This document shows positions 15,279-21,659 of a stretch of 25,287 nucleotides of DNA, one piece after another; position 1 is the stretch's first letter; each line of letters begins with the position of its first letter. Origin of the DNA: a virus; IMG/VR virus record IMGVR_UViG_3300032293_000091, positions 1 to 25,287 of that record. The stretch is one strand, 5' to 3'. The position numbers and the translations under genes are program-made. The notes beneath the pieces are model-generated. The model worked only from the letters and a program-made list of their open reading frames with translations. It ran no database searches and had not been told where the DNA came from.

Positions 15279-15800
15279 TTATCCTTTTTTTGCTTGTTTT
15301 GCTCTGTATTTTTCTAAAACTGATTTTAAAGAATTGCTTAAACTACCTACTACATTGCCACCTTGTGATTCCATAGCAGGTCGCATAAAGGGTTTTGCAG
15401 GCATCTTAGCAGTTCCAAATTCATTCGCTATGGCTCTAGCATCAGAATCAATGCCTTGTTGAATCTTGCCCGACTTTACATTCATAAACTTTTTCTTAGC
15501 CAATACGCTACCGGGGGCAGTCGTAACATTGCCAATAACAATATCGGTATCTTCAACATACTTAGAACGCTTATCCTTACGACTTGGCTTTCTAACCTCA
15601 AGCCTTAAAGATGCTCTTAAAGCACCTGTGTCAACAGGAGTCATGGTCTTAGCAGTATTTAAAACATAAGCCATAGACTTACGAACTGCTTTATTTAGGA
15701 TTTTTTTAGAATCTTTTTCGCCAAAATCGTCTTGGATTTCTTTGAGCAAATCTTCAAATTCTTTCATCCCCTCAACTTTGAAGGTAACTGAATCTGCCAT
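15279..15800 (-). CDS. HK97 gp10-like neck/tail completion protein
   Basis: This 173-aa protein matches the HK97 gp10-like family by several signatures: VEGMKEFEDLLKEIQDDF near the N terminus, MTPVDTGALRASLRLEVR near 59-76, and RAIANEFGTAKMPAKPFMRP near 122-141. The family forms part of the head-tail junction or tail end in HK97-like siphoviruses. The ATG overlaps the upstream stop as TAATG (15798-15802). The position is unusual: it lies after the tail tube gene rather than before the tail terminator, as is more common. The C terminus is Lys-rich. Confidence 0.9.
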   Translation of the reverse strand: MADSVTFKVEGMKEFEDLLKEIQDDFGEKDSKKILNKAVRKSMAYVLNTAKTMTPVDTGALRASLRLEVRKPSRKDKRSKYVEDTDIVIGNVTTAPGSVLAKKKFMNVKSGKIQQGIDSDARAIANEFGTAKMPAKPFMRPAMESQGGNVVGSLSNSLKSVLEKYRAKQAKKG

Positions 15801-16024
15801 TATTCCCCCTTAACGAGTTTGGAATAGATAGCGTTATTTAGTTTAAGTGCGTATTCTGCAACCTGTTCGGGGGTCATTTTGTCAGCATGATTTTTGGCAA
15901 TTTCGTATGCCACATTAATGCCTGCAATGCGTTGTTGTTGAAAGCCAAACCAATTCTTGTTACCTGAATTGGCTTGGTTCAATAAATAGTTTAATAAATC
16001 TTGTGAGTTGTTTTGTATTGTCAT
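15800..16024 (-). CDS. 74-aa protein of the tail module, unknown function
   Basis: The reading frame is open upstream into the tail tube gene, but the sensible start is ATG 16024 (MTIQNNSQDLLNYLLNQANS), seven bases after the tube gene stop. The 74-aa product is helical and polar, with NWFGFQQQRIAGINVAYEIA near 32-51 and MTPEQVAEYALKLNNAIYSK near the C terminus. It is coupled to the gp10-like gene by TAATG. No known domain is recognised. A small tail or neck accessory protein is the most likely role by context. Confidence 0.72.
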   Translation of the reverse strand: MTIQNNSQDLLNYLLNQANSGNKNWFGFQQQRIAGINVAYEIAKNHADKMTPEQVAEYALKLNNAIYSKLVKGE

Positions 16025-16031
16025 GGTTTTA

Positions 16032-16553
16032 TTATGGAGTGTTAGACCAACCATATTCGTTGCTACCTGTTGGATGGATTGTGAAGATAAATTTGCCTTC
16101 TGCATCAGGGGACATATCCCATTGCATACCACCAATACGACCATTAAAGGCATAAGCAACAGTATTAGTACCATCATAAACTGCAACTACATAGGTACGA
16201 ATGGTTGTGCCATTGTATCCATCATCACGAATTAACAACTGTGCAGGATCAGCAGGATTCCAAGGTGCAGTTACAGTAAGACTAGTAACTTGGTTTTGGG
16301 TGGTGATCTTAGCACCTGTTCTTTGACCTGCAATAGAGTATGCGGCAAACGCATCATCAGCACCAAAAGCAGGAACTGCTTCTACAGGAACTTGAATACC
16401 ACTTGTTCCTTCGCCACCTGACGATGTTCCAATAATGTCATTTACTTGTGCCCAAGTGCTTAACTGAGTAGCAGTTAAAGGAGTAGGAGTTGCACCTGAT
16501 TGTGTCCATAGTGTTGCTACATAACCCGGTAAGACTTTATTAATTAGTGCCAT
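16032..16553 (-). CDS. Major tail (tube) protein
   Basis: This 173-aa protein has the beta-sandwich composition expected of siphovirus tube proteins: Gly, Thr, Ser and Val rich, few Cys. Landmarks are MALINKVLPGYVATLWTQSG at the N terminus, VTSLTVTAPWNPADPAQLLI near 87-106, RTYVVAVYDGTNTVAYAFNG near 118-137 and the closing strand GKFIFTIHPTGSNEYGW. It lies between the tail-terminator-like gene and the chaperone/tape measure genes, the canonical position. It has GAGG about nine bases before the ATG and a 39-base AT-rich gap upstream, the longest gap in this part of the operon, so extra expression from here is possible. The call is by position, size and composition. Confidence 0.8.
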   Translation of the reverse strand: MALINKVLPGYVATLWTQSGATPTPLTATQLSTWAQVNDIIGTSSGGEGTSGIQVPVEAVPAFGADDAFAAYSIAGQRTGAKITTQNQVTSLTVTAPWNPADPAQLLIRDDGYNGTTIRTYVVAVYDGTNTVAYAFNGRIGGMQWDMSPDAEGKFIFTIHPTGSNEYGWSNTP

Positions 16554-16592
16554 TTTTAAACCTCATTAAGAAAAAAGTTAATAAATATTATC

Positions 16593-17015
16593 TTATGCAG
16601 GAACATATAAAGTGCAATCCATAAATACTTGATGCAGTCCTAACTCATTATCGTAACTATTGTATAACCACATTACATCTGCTTTAGCGATAAAAAATCC
16701 ATCATTCGCAGGATCGCCAAACATCCCCGAATATCCATGCAATGATTGTAGTATATCGTTAGACAAATTAAAAGTGTCTGTCATAGACTGTCCAAATACC
16801 GATACTTGAAATATAGGGGAATCTATGCCTTTATTGCCTTGGGTTTGACCTGTAAATACAGGCTGATGGACATCCCTTAAATGCCATGCAAGGAACTGTG
16901 GCTCTTTAGCGTAATTCCTGTTGAAATTGGCATAAACAGGCACAGGGCTGACAATATCAGTCAACTGATACTGAATAGCCTTGGCATAGTGGACAGGATT
17001 TAATTGGATGGTCAT
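16593..17015 (-). CDS. Tail terminator-like protein (DUF3168/gpU-type position)
   Basis: I choose ATG 17015 (MTIQLNPVHYAKAIQYQLTD), which overlaps the previous stop as ATGA; an upstream in-frame start at 17045 would overlap that gene by 34 bases. The 140-aa product starts with a helix, then has a mixed alpha/beta body with PIFQVSVFGQSMTDTFNLSN near 85-104 (counted from this start, about 75-95) and ends VFMDCTLYVPA. A helix followed by a strand that reports a small date-like periodic FGQS segment and a final strand is the pattern of tail terminator (gpU, DUF3168) proteins, which stop tube growth and join tail to head. The assignment rests on order and size more than on motif. Confidence 0.7.
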   Translation of the reverse strand: MTIQLNPVHYAKAIQYQLTDIVSPVPVYANFNRNYAKEPQFLAWHLRDVHQPVFTGQTQGNKGIDSPIFQVSVFGQSMTDTFNLSNDILQSLHGYSGMFGDPANDGFFIAKADVMWLYNSYDNELGLHQVFMDCTLYVPA

Positions 17016-17356
17016 ACAGGTGTATTTGGTTGGTTGTAATAACACAAGAAGGTAACACTCATGCGATCATCTGCTTCGATGGCATCAGTAATTCGCCAAT
17101 CCTGACCTCTCCAAGTAAGACTATATTCGTCTTGGTTATCGACAATAGACTTAATGTTAGGGGTGTAATTAAATGTTAAGTTTACTAACTCTTGATATGC
17201 TCGATACCTATCAGCAATCCTAAGATTATTTCTAACATCCCTAACAATGGCACGACTTATAAACCAAGGGGTAATGGTGGTCGTATATTGACCTAACTCA
17301 TCTACACCATTGGTTACATTATTAATCGTAACATTCTCATAACGAGCAATAGACAT
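17012..17356 (-). CDS. Head closure / head-tail joining protein (stopper)
   Basis: This 114-aa beta-rich protein matches the phage head-tail joining (SPP1 gp16-like) family in size and pattern: YENVTINNVTNGVDELGQYT near 6-25, RYRAYQELVNLTFNYTPNIK near 50-70 and the typical C-terminal part YSLTWRGQDWRITDAIEADD near 81-100, where Trp-Arg-Gly and the ensuing strand are common. It would plug and extend the connector so that DNA stays in the head. The ATG follows the connector stop directly, and the stop overlaps the next gene by ATGA. Confidence 0.82.
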   Translation of the reverse strand: MSIARYENVTINNVTNGVDELGQYTTTITPWFISRAIVRDVRNNLRIADRYRAYQELVNLTFNYTPNIKSIVDNQDEYSLTWRGQDWRITDAIEADDRMSVTFLCYYNQPNTPV

Positions 17357-18022
17357 TTATAGCACCAATGGTTTATAAGGTCTTAGAAGTTGAGCAACTC
17401 CAAATGGAATCTCATGCATGATTCCTGCAGTTGTATTGCTACGATTGTTATATAAATGAGTTAAGAGAAGTAAACCTGCCTGTTTAATAACAGGATAAGC
17501 AGACAATGGATTAGCCTTAGTTTGCCATGTAATCACAATAGGATTAGCAATAATTGTGCTAACGCTATTTGGAATCGTATTAACAATTACACGATTAGCA
17601 CTTGGATCGTAAAAATATTCAGAAGGATTAACCAAATTTAATACAGGTGGAGTATCGCCATTAAAGTAAGCAACAGAAATAATTACATTGCCACACTGCC
17701 CACGATAACCTTGAGATACTTCAGGCAAATCAAATGCAGTTTGCATTCCTGCAGAATTGTTTGTAGAGCCATAGTAGGCTTTATAAGTGATCGGGAATAT
17801 GGACATACCAAGATAGTCCTCAATCGCCATACGAGTAGCCAATTCAAGCCCCGAAAGGTATGAATCTTGACTTTCGTCTTGGAACAGATTTAGTTGCTGA
17901 GTTATTTCTTCAAGAGTTAGCCAAGATGTTGTTATATCTCGGCTAATCTGCTCTACCTTCTCATAACTAAAGGGATTCCTTGGTGTTCCATAAAAAGAAC
18001 CACTTGTAAGTTCACTAGCCAT
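17357..18022 (-). CDS. Head-tail connector protein (phiE125 gp8 / HK97 gp6-like)
   Basis: This 221-aa adaptor has the helical N-terminal connector signature: TTSWLTLEEITQQLNLFQDE near 31-50, then YLSGLELATRMAIEDYLGMS near 55-74, where LEEI...Q.L and A...IEDYLG are typical of HK97 gp6 and phiE125 gp8-like proteins. A beta-rich middle (GNVIISVAYFNGDTPPVLNL) and a helical C-terminal part (AGLLLLTHLYNNRSNTT; IPFGVAQLLRPYKPLVL) complete the family pattern; the ending PFGVxxLLxPYR is common. It forms a ring below the portal. AAAGG precedes the ATG in the 3' end of the upstream capsid gene spacer. Confidence 0.9.
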   Translation of the reverse strand: MASELTSGSFYGTPRNPFSYEKVEQISRDITTSWLTLEEITQQLNLFQDESQDSYLSGLELATRMAIEDYLGMSIFPITYKAYYGSTNNSAGMQTAFDLPEVSQGYRGQCGNVIISVAYFNGDTPPVLNLVNPSEYFYDPSANRVIVNTIPNSVSTIIANPIVITWQTKANPLSAYPVIKQAGLLLLTHLYNNRSNTTAGIMHEIPFGVAQLLRPYKPLVL

Positions 18023-18031
18023 AATTTACCT

Positions 18032-19357
18032 TTATGGGGCAGTATAAGTTAGACGAACTCCTGCAAATACATCACGAATAGTGCTTACCATGCGTTTTTC
18101 AGCCCATAAAGTAACAAAGCCGGGTTGAGTTTGATCAAAACGCTTAATGGTCAATTCTTCGCCATCAGCAATCGTCAAGAACCTAGACCAATCAGCAAGG
18201 TAAACAGGGAACTTACCTGCACCTACTTCATCCATATAGGGGTTAACAATTACTTCGTGTCCAAAAATATTGCCAACTGCAGAACCATTTGCATTGCCAA
18301 CTTCAAGGAATACAGGCAAGCCCGATCCAGTTCCAGTAATTTCACGCAATGATTCAATGGTGCTTGGATGCATCATCCATGCAGTCGTATCAAAATTCCA
18401 ATACTGAGCAGGCAATGCAGAAGCCAAAGCAGTAATGTCGTTATAGGATAAAGAAGCACCTGCTTGAGCAACAGTTTTAACAGTATGGCGACCATTGCTT
18501 AATCCTGATCCATTAGTGCCAAATGAAGCACTTGCACCACTTGAATAGTAATTTAAACCACGCAAACCTGCAGTTGCACCAGTAGTTGTAGTGCTTGAAC
18601 CAGTATTGTCATTATTAAACATCATTGAATTGGCTTCTACTTGCAAAAACTCTAATGCCAAATCCTGAACAACTGCTTCTTCTAAATTATCAATATCTGA
18701 TAAAACTGCAGTTCTAATAGGAATGCTTGCACTAATTACTTTAGTAGAAATCTGCCAAAATGCAGTAGATTCATCACCTGCATTATAAGAAGGTGTATAT
18801 CCCCAAGGATTGCTTGGATCAGTTGCACTACCTTTTTTAACCACAAAGGCTTCATCTGAGCCTGTAGTTGTAATTTGTCTTGCATATTTACGCAAGGGGT
18901 TGCCCATACGCAAACTAGCAAATGCATCATCATAAATAACACGACCACCAACACCCGAACCTGAACCAGTAAGTGCTGATGCTTCATTGAAGGTAATCTT
19001 GGATTCCCCATTAATTAGGGCTTCTTTGATACCATCTAAAATTATGTTTTTTTCCATCTTTGCTAATTCCTTTTCTGCCCAAGATTTACCTGCATCACCG
19101 CCCCATAAAGCCCAAGCAATTCTACCTGCACTTGGGTATCCATCTTCGCCCTGACTAAAGCCTTGTCCTTTTTTATCTACTTCATGTCTTGCGAAATAAC
19201 TTACCATTCTGCCAATCGTATCTTTACTTAAATCTCTACCATTGACAATATCTCTTGCTCTAGCAACACCAACTTCTGTGCCACCTCTACCAAATTCTTT
19301 TCGCCAATCCAAGCCCCTTTGGGCTTCTTCTTTCATGGCTTGTGTTGGTTTTGGCAT
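18032..19357 (-). CDS. Second major capsid protein paralog with unusual N-terminal domain
   Basis: This 441-aa protein is an HK97-fold capsid paralog of its upstream neighbour. The homologous part runs from about residue 125 (EASALTGSGSGVGGRVIYDD) to the end (RFDQTQPGFVTLWAEKRMVS). Residues 1 to about 103 are not related to the neighbour; they form a compact domain with RGGTEVGVARARDIVNGRDL, GRMVSYFARHEVDKKGQGF and YPSAGRIAWALWGGDAGKSW. I know this domain from phage head-protease-associated and stand-alone phage proteins, but not with a proven function. No clear Shine-Dalgarno precedes the ATG, whereas the first capsid gene has a strong one. An internal ATG at 19057 (residue 101) has AGGA about ten bases upstream and would yield a 341-aa form. 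Possible roles are minor capsid subunit, penton-specific form or assembly factor. Confidence 0.9.
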   Translation of the reverse strand: MPKPTQAMKEEAQRGLDWRKEFGRGGTEVGVARARDIVNGRDLSKDTIGRMVSYFARHEVDKKGQGFSQGEDGYPSAGRIAWALWGGDAGKSWAEKELAKMEKNIILDGIKEALINGESKITFNEASALTGSGSGVGGRVIYDDAFASLRMGNPLRKYARQITTTGSDEAFVVKKGSATDPSNPWGYTPSYNAGDESTAFWQISTKVISASIPIRTAVLSDIDNLEEAVVQDLALEFLQVEANSMMFNNDNTGSSTTTTGATAGLRGLNYYSSGASASFGTNGSGLSNGRHTVKTVAQAGASLSYNDITALASALPAQYWNFDTTAWMMHPSTIESLREITGTGSGLPVFLEVGNANGSAVGNIFGHEVIVNPYMDEVGAGKFPVYLADWSRFLTIADGEELTIKRFDQTQPGFVTLWAEKRMVSTIRDVFAGVRLTYTAP

Positions 19358-19369
19358 ATTTTTTAATCA

Positions 19370-19392
19370 GGTGGGGGCTTTCGCCCCCAACC
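19370..19392 (-). other. GC-rich hairpin between the two capsid genes
   Basis: On the minus strand the sequence GGGGGC-GAAA-GCCCCC forms a perfect six-base-pair stem with a GNRA tetraloop, extended by a T-A pair and two G-C pairs across a one-base bulge. It lies five bases after the stop of the first capsid gene and twelve bases before the start of the second. No T-run follows in the direction of transcription, so it is not a classical intrinsic terminator. It may protect the upstream mRNA from 3' decay or reduce read-through. Confidence 0.75.
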
Positions 19393-19396
19393 TTTA

Positions 19397-20725
19397 TTAC
19401 AGACTAGCAGTTGCAGTAGAACGATAGCGAACCAAAGCAAATGGATCAACAACCGATGTGCACAAACGCTTTTCACCGAAGAAAGTAATAAATCCGGGCA
19501 AGGTTTGGTCATATCTACGCATAACCATATTTAAACGATCAACAATAGTATGGCATCGTGTCCAATCACCAAAATACATTGGATACAAATTATCAGTACC
19601 TGCAGACGCACTATATTTAGATGGTACTTTTAGATAGTTGTTAACAACTACATCAAAGCCTAACAAACTACCAATAATTCCATCTTCACGAGCCAATCCA
19701 TCAACATAAATTGGGCGACCTTGCAAGTCAGTTAATCCACGAATAGCGGCAAGCATTAGTGGGTTAATCATAAACCGAGCAGTTGGTGTCCAATATTGTT
19801 GTGGCAACGCATGAATAAAGTTAACAACATCTTTATAAGTTACATTGTTAGCAAGTGCGTTTCCGTTAGTGGTTATTTGGTCGTAAGTAGCAAGACTATG
19901 CAAACCACTTGAAGAACCTGTGCCACTAGAGCCATAAGCGGCAGTAGAAGTCGTACCACCTGCGTATGATGCATTAGCACCGCCATATTGATCTAAACCA
20001 CGCAGACCATTTGAACCACCTGCTTGGGTTGCGGCTCCTTGGTCATTGTTTTGAATCATGTTTAAACCTTCTGCCTGACTAAATTCAGCCATCATGTCAG
20101 AAACAACATTACCTTCTAAGCCATCGATGTCGTCAAGTGCGGCAGTACGAATTGGAAACTGCACATTCAAATCTTGCAAAGTTAATTGCCAAATGTTGGT
20201 ATCTTGAGTAGTCAAAGCACCATTGTTTTGAATTGTGTAACCCCAAGCGGCACCTGCATTACCTGTTTTGGCACGGAACTGATAGGTAGAACCTTCAGTT
20301 GCAACAGAACGAGATAAACCACGCATTGGATTCATTAAACGCAATGAAACAAATACAGGGTCATAAGCAGTACGACCACCAACACCCGCACCCGAACCTG
20401 TCAATGCTGATGCTTCTTTCATGTACGCATCGTATTGACCTTCGTCAGCAAACATTTTTAATTCTTTTTCTAATTTGCTACCTTTTTGATAAAAGTCACG
20501 AAGTTGCTCTTTAACAGAACGATTTACTTCTTGGGAAATCGTCTTGTAAGTTTTTACAACAGGTGTAGCACCCATTTCGCTTACTTTTGCTTCTAGGTTA
20601 GCGACTTTTTCTGCAAATTCTGCTTTTGCAGTTTCAATAGTTTGTGCTACTTCGGCTTTTACTTCATCAATCTTAGCAACATTAGTTGCTTCAATTGCAT
20701 CTAATTTTTCAATAACTTCTTTCAT
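19397..20725 (-). CDS. Major capsid protein (HK97 fold)
   Basis: This 442-aa protein is the canonical major capsid protein. Residues 1 to about 100 are a charged coiled-coil region (KLDAIEATNVAKIDEVKAEV; ETAKAEFAEKVANLEAKVSE), equivalent to the HK97 delta domain that scaffolds assembly and is removed by the protease. The HK97 body begins near 104 (EASALTGSGAGVGGRTAYDP) and continues with FPIRTAALDDIDGLEGNVVS, NGLRGLDQYGG and the C-terminal RRYDQTLPGFITFFGEKRLC. The ATG has a strong AAGGAG six bases upstream, the best ribosome binding site in the head module, as expected for the most abundant virion protein. It lies ten bases after the protease and 39 bases before its paralog. The cleavage site is not determinable here; near residue 103 is plausible. 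Confidence 0.93.
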   Translation of the reverse strand: MKEVIEKLDAIEATNVAKIDEVKAEVAQTIETAKAEFAEKVANLEAKVSEMGATPVVKTYKTISQEVNRSVKEQLRDFYQKGSKLEKELKMFADEGQYDAYMKEASALTGSGAGVGGRTAYDPVFVSLRLMNPMRGLSRSVATEGSTYQFRAKTGNAGAAWGYTIQNNGALTTQDTNIWQLTLQDLNVQFPIRTAALDDIDGLEGNVVSDMMAEFSQAEGLNMIQNNDQGAATQAGGSNGLRGLDQYGGANASYAGGTTSTAAYGSSGTGSSSGLHSLATYDQITTNGNALANNVTYKDVVNFIHALPQQYWTPTARFMINPLMLAAIRGLTDLQGRPIYVDGLAREDGIIGSLLGFDVVVNNYLKVPSKYSASAGTDNLYPMYFGDWTRCHTIVDRLNMVMRRYDQTLPGFITFFGEKRLCTSVVDPFALVRYRSTATASL

Positions 20726-20734
20726 GACTACTCC

Positions 20735-21538
20735 TTATTTAATGCGTTTAGATAATGCTTTCAACAATTCTCTTTCCTCTAGGGCTTTAAGAATTGCATC
20801 GGCTTCTTCTACCACCGCAACAGGCTCACTCTGTGTTGGGGCAACTTCAATAGATTTAGGTGCATCACGCACTTCTAAAACCTTTTTGAAGATACTAGAT
20901 GCGGTGGTCGCATCTTTTCGGCTAACTCCTGCTTCACGCAACAGTTTTTCCAAACTTCTTGGGTTTATATGCCCTTCAGCATCAAAACACTCTAATTTAT
21001 TAATATTGGCTTCAGGATTGTTGGGATACATAACTACACTGATTTCACGCAAACCACCTTTAGTAATCTGAAAATAACCTTCTTCGTCAGAATCATCATC
21101 CATAGGTTCGCCATTCATATCAACCATCATGGCTTCATCAGCATAAGCACCAACAGAAACGCCACCAAACATTTTTGGCGATTCTTTAAGAATAGAATAA
21201 ACATCACTACCACCAACTGTATTCATATACAGTCTGCCTTTGGCAGTCATGCCTTGTTCATCAAACATGATTTCATCCCATTGACCAATGGGCATTCCCA
21301 TGTCATTGTGATTTAGAAACATTGGTAATGGTTTGCCCTCTTTGGCAAACTCATCTGCCCAATCGTAAAAACCTTCAGGTTTGTAATTAAACTTACGACC
21401 ATCAGCACCTTCTCTAGCACCCCAAGTCGTTGCTCTTGCTTCAATCTTTCCTGTGGGATTTTGGGCTTCGTCTGCCGACTGACCTAGTTGGACTTGTGCT
21501 TCGCAAATTAGAAGTAGATTTTTCATTAATAGCCCCAT
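20735..21538 (-). CDS. Prohead maturation protease (HK97 gp4-like, S78)
   Basis: This protein of up to 267 aa is a serine protease that trims the capsid delta domain and itself during head maturation. The family pattern is visible: the first catalytic residue His77 in LPMFLNHN, Ser128 in KMFGGVSVGAYA and an acidic residue in the conserved LREISVVMYPNNPEANI segment. The C-terminal part (about 195-267) is helical and probably serves for encapsidation. Two starts are possible, ATG 21538 and ATG 21526 (MKNLLLICEAQV), the latter with GGGG seven to ten bases upstream; the N-terminal 20 residues lie before the protease fold. The start region overlaps the preceding small ORF by 98 bases. The first capsid gene follows after nine bases. 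Confidence 0.92.
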   Translation of the reverse strand: MGLLMKNLLLICEAQVQLGQSADEAQNPTGKIEARATTWGAREGADGRKFNYKPEGFYDWADEFAKEGKPLPMFLNHNDMGMPIGQWDEIMFDEQGMTAKGRLYMNTVGGSDVYSILKESPKMFGGVSVGAYADEAMMVDMNGEPMDDDSDEEGYFQITKGGLREISVVMYPNNPEANINKLECFDAEGHINPRSLEKLLREAGVSRKDATTASSIFKKVLEVRDAPKSIEVAPTQSEPVAVVEEADAILKALEERELLKALSKRIK

Positions 21539-21659
21539 TGTTAATAGCCTGATTATTATCTTGTATTTTGGGGAATTCTTCTACACTTTTAGGTAGTTTA
21601 ACATTACTGCCTTTTATTTGTGAAGATAATTTATCTAGTATTTTGTGCAATAAATTCAT
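21441..21659 (-). CDS. 72-aa basic protein overlapping the protease start, unknown
   Basis: This ORF begins with an ATG that overlaps the portal stop as TAATG (21657-21661), the same coupling used at several other junctions here. The 72-aa product has an amphipathic N terminus (MNLLHKILDKLSSQIKGSNV) and a Ser/Arg/Lys-rich C-terminal tail (SNLRSTSPTRSVGRRSPKSH). Its last 98 bases overlap the protease gene in another frame, and the tail could simply be the shadow of that coding sequence. Without this ORF a stretch of about 120 bases between portal and protease would be empty. It may be a real small protein, or a leader that couples protease translation to the portal. Confidence 0.5.
   Translation of the reverse strand: MNLLHKILDKLSSQIKGSNVKLPKSVEEFPKIQDNNQAINNGAINEKSTSNLRSTSPTRSVGRRSPKSHRKD

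Noticed and set aside
16593-17045. Longer start at 17045 for the tail-terminator-like protein
   Set aside because: It would overlap the head-closure gene by 34 bases; the ATG at 17015 with ATGA coupling fits the style of this operon.
19370-19392. Rho-independent terminator
   Set aside because: The stem is strong, but no T-run follows on the minus strand, and on the plus strand only a short ttta follows with no plus-strand gene to terminate.
18032-20725. Assembly artefact as the source of two capsid genes
   Set aside because: The two copies differ strongly in sequence and have different N-terminal regions, so they are not a duplicated contig segment.
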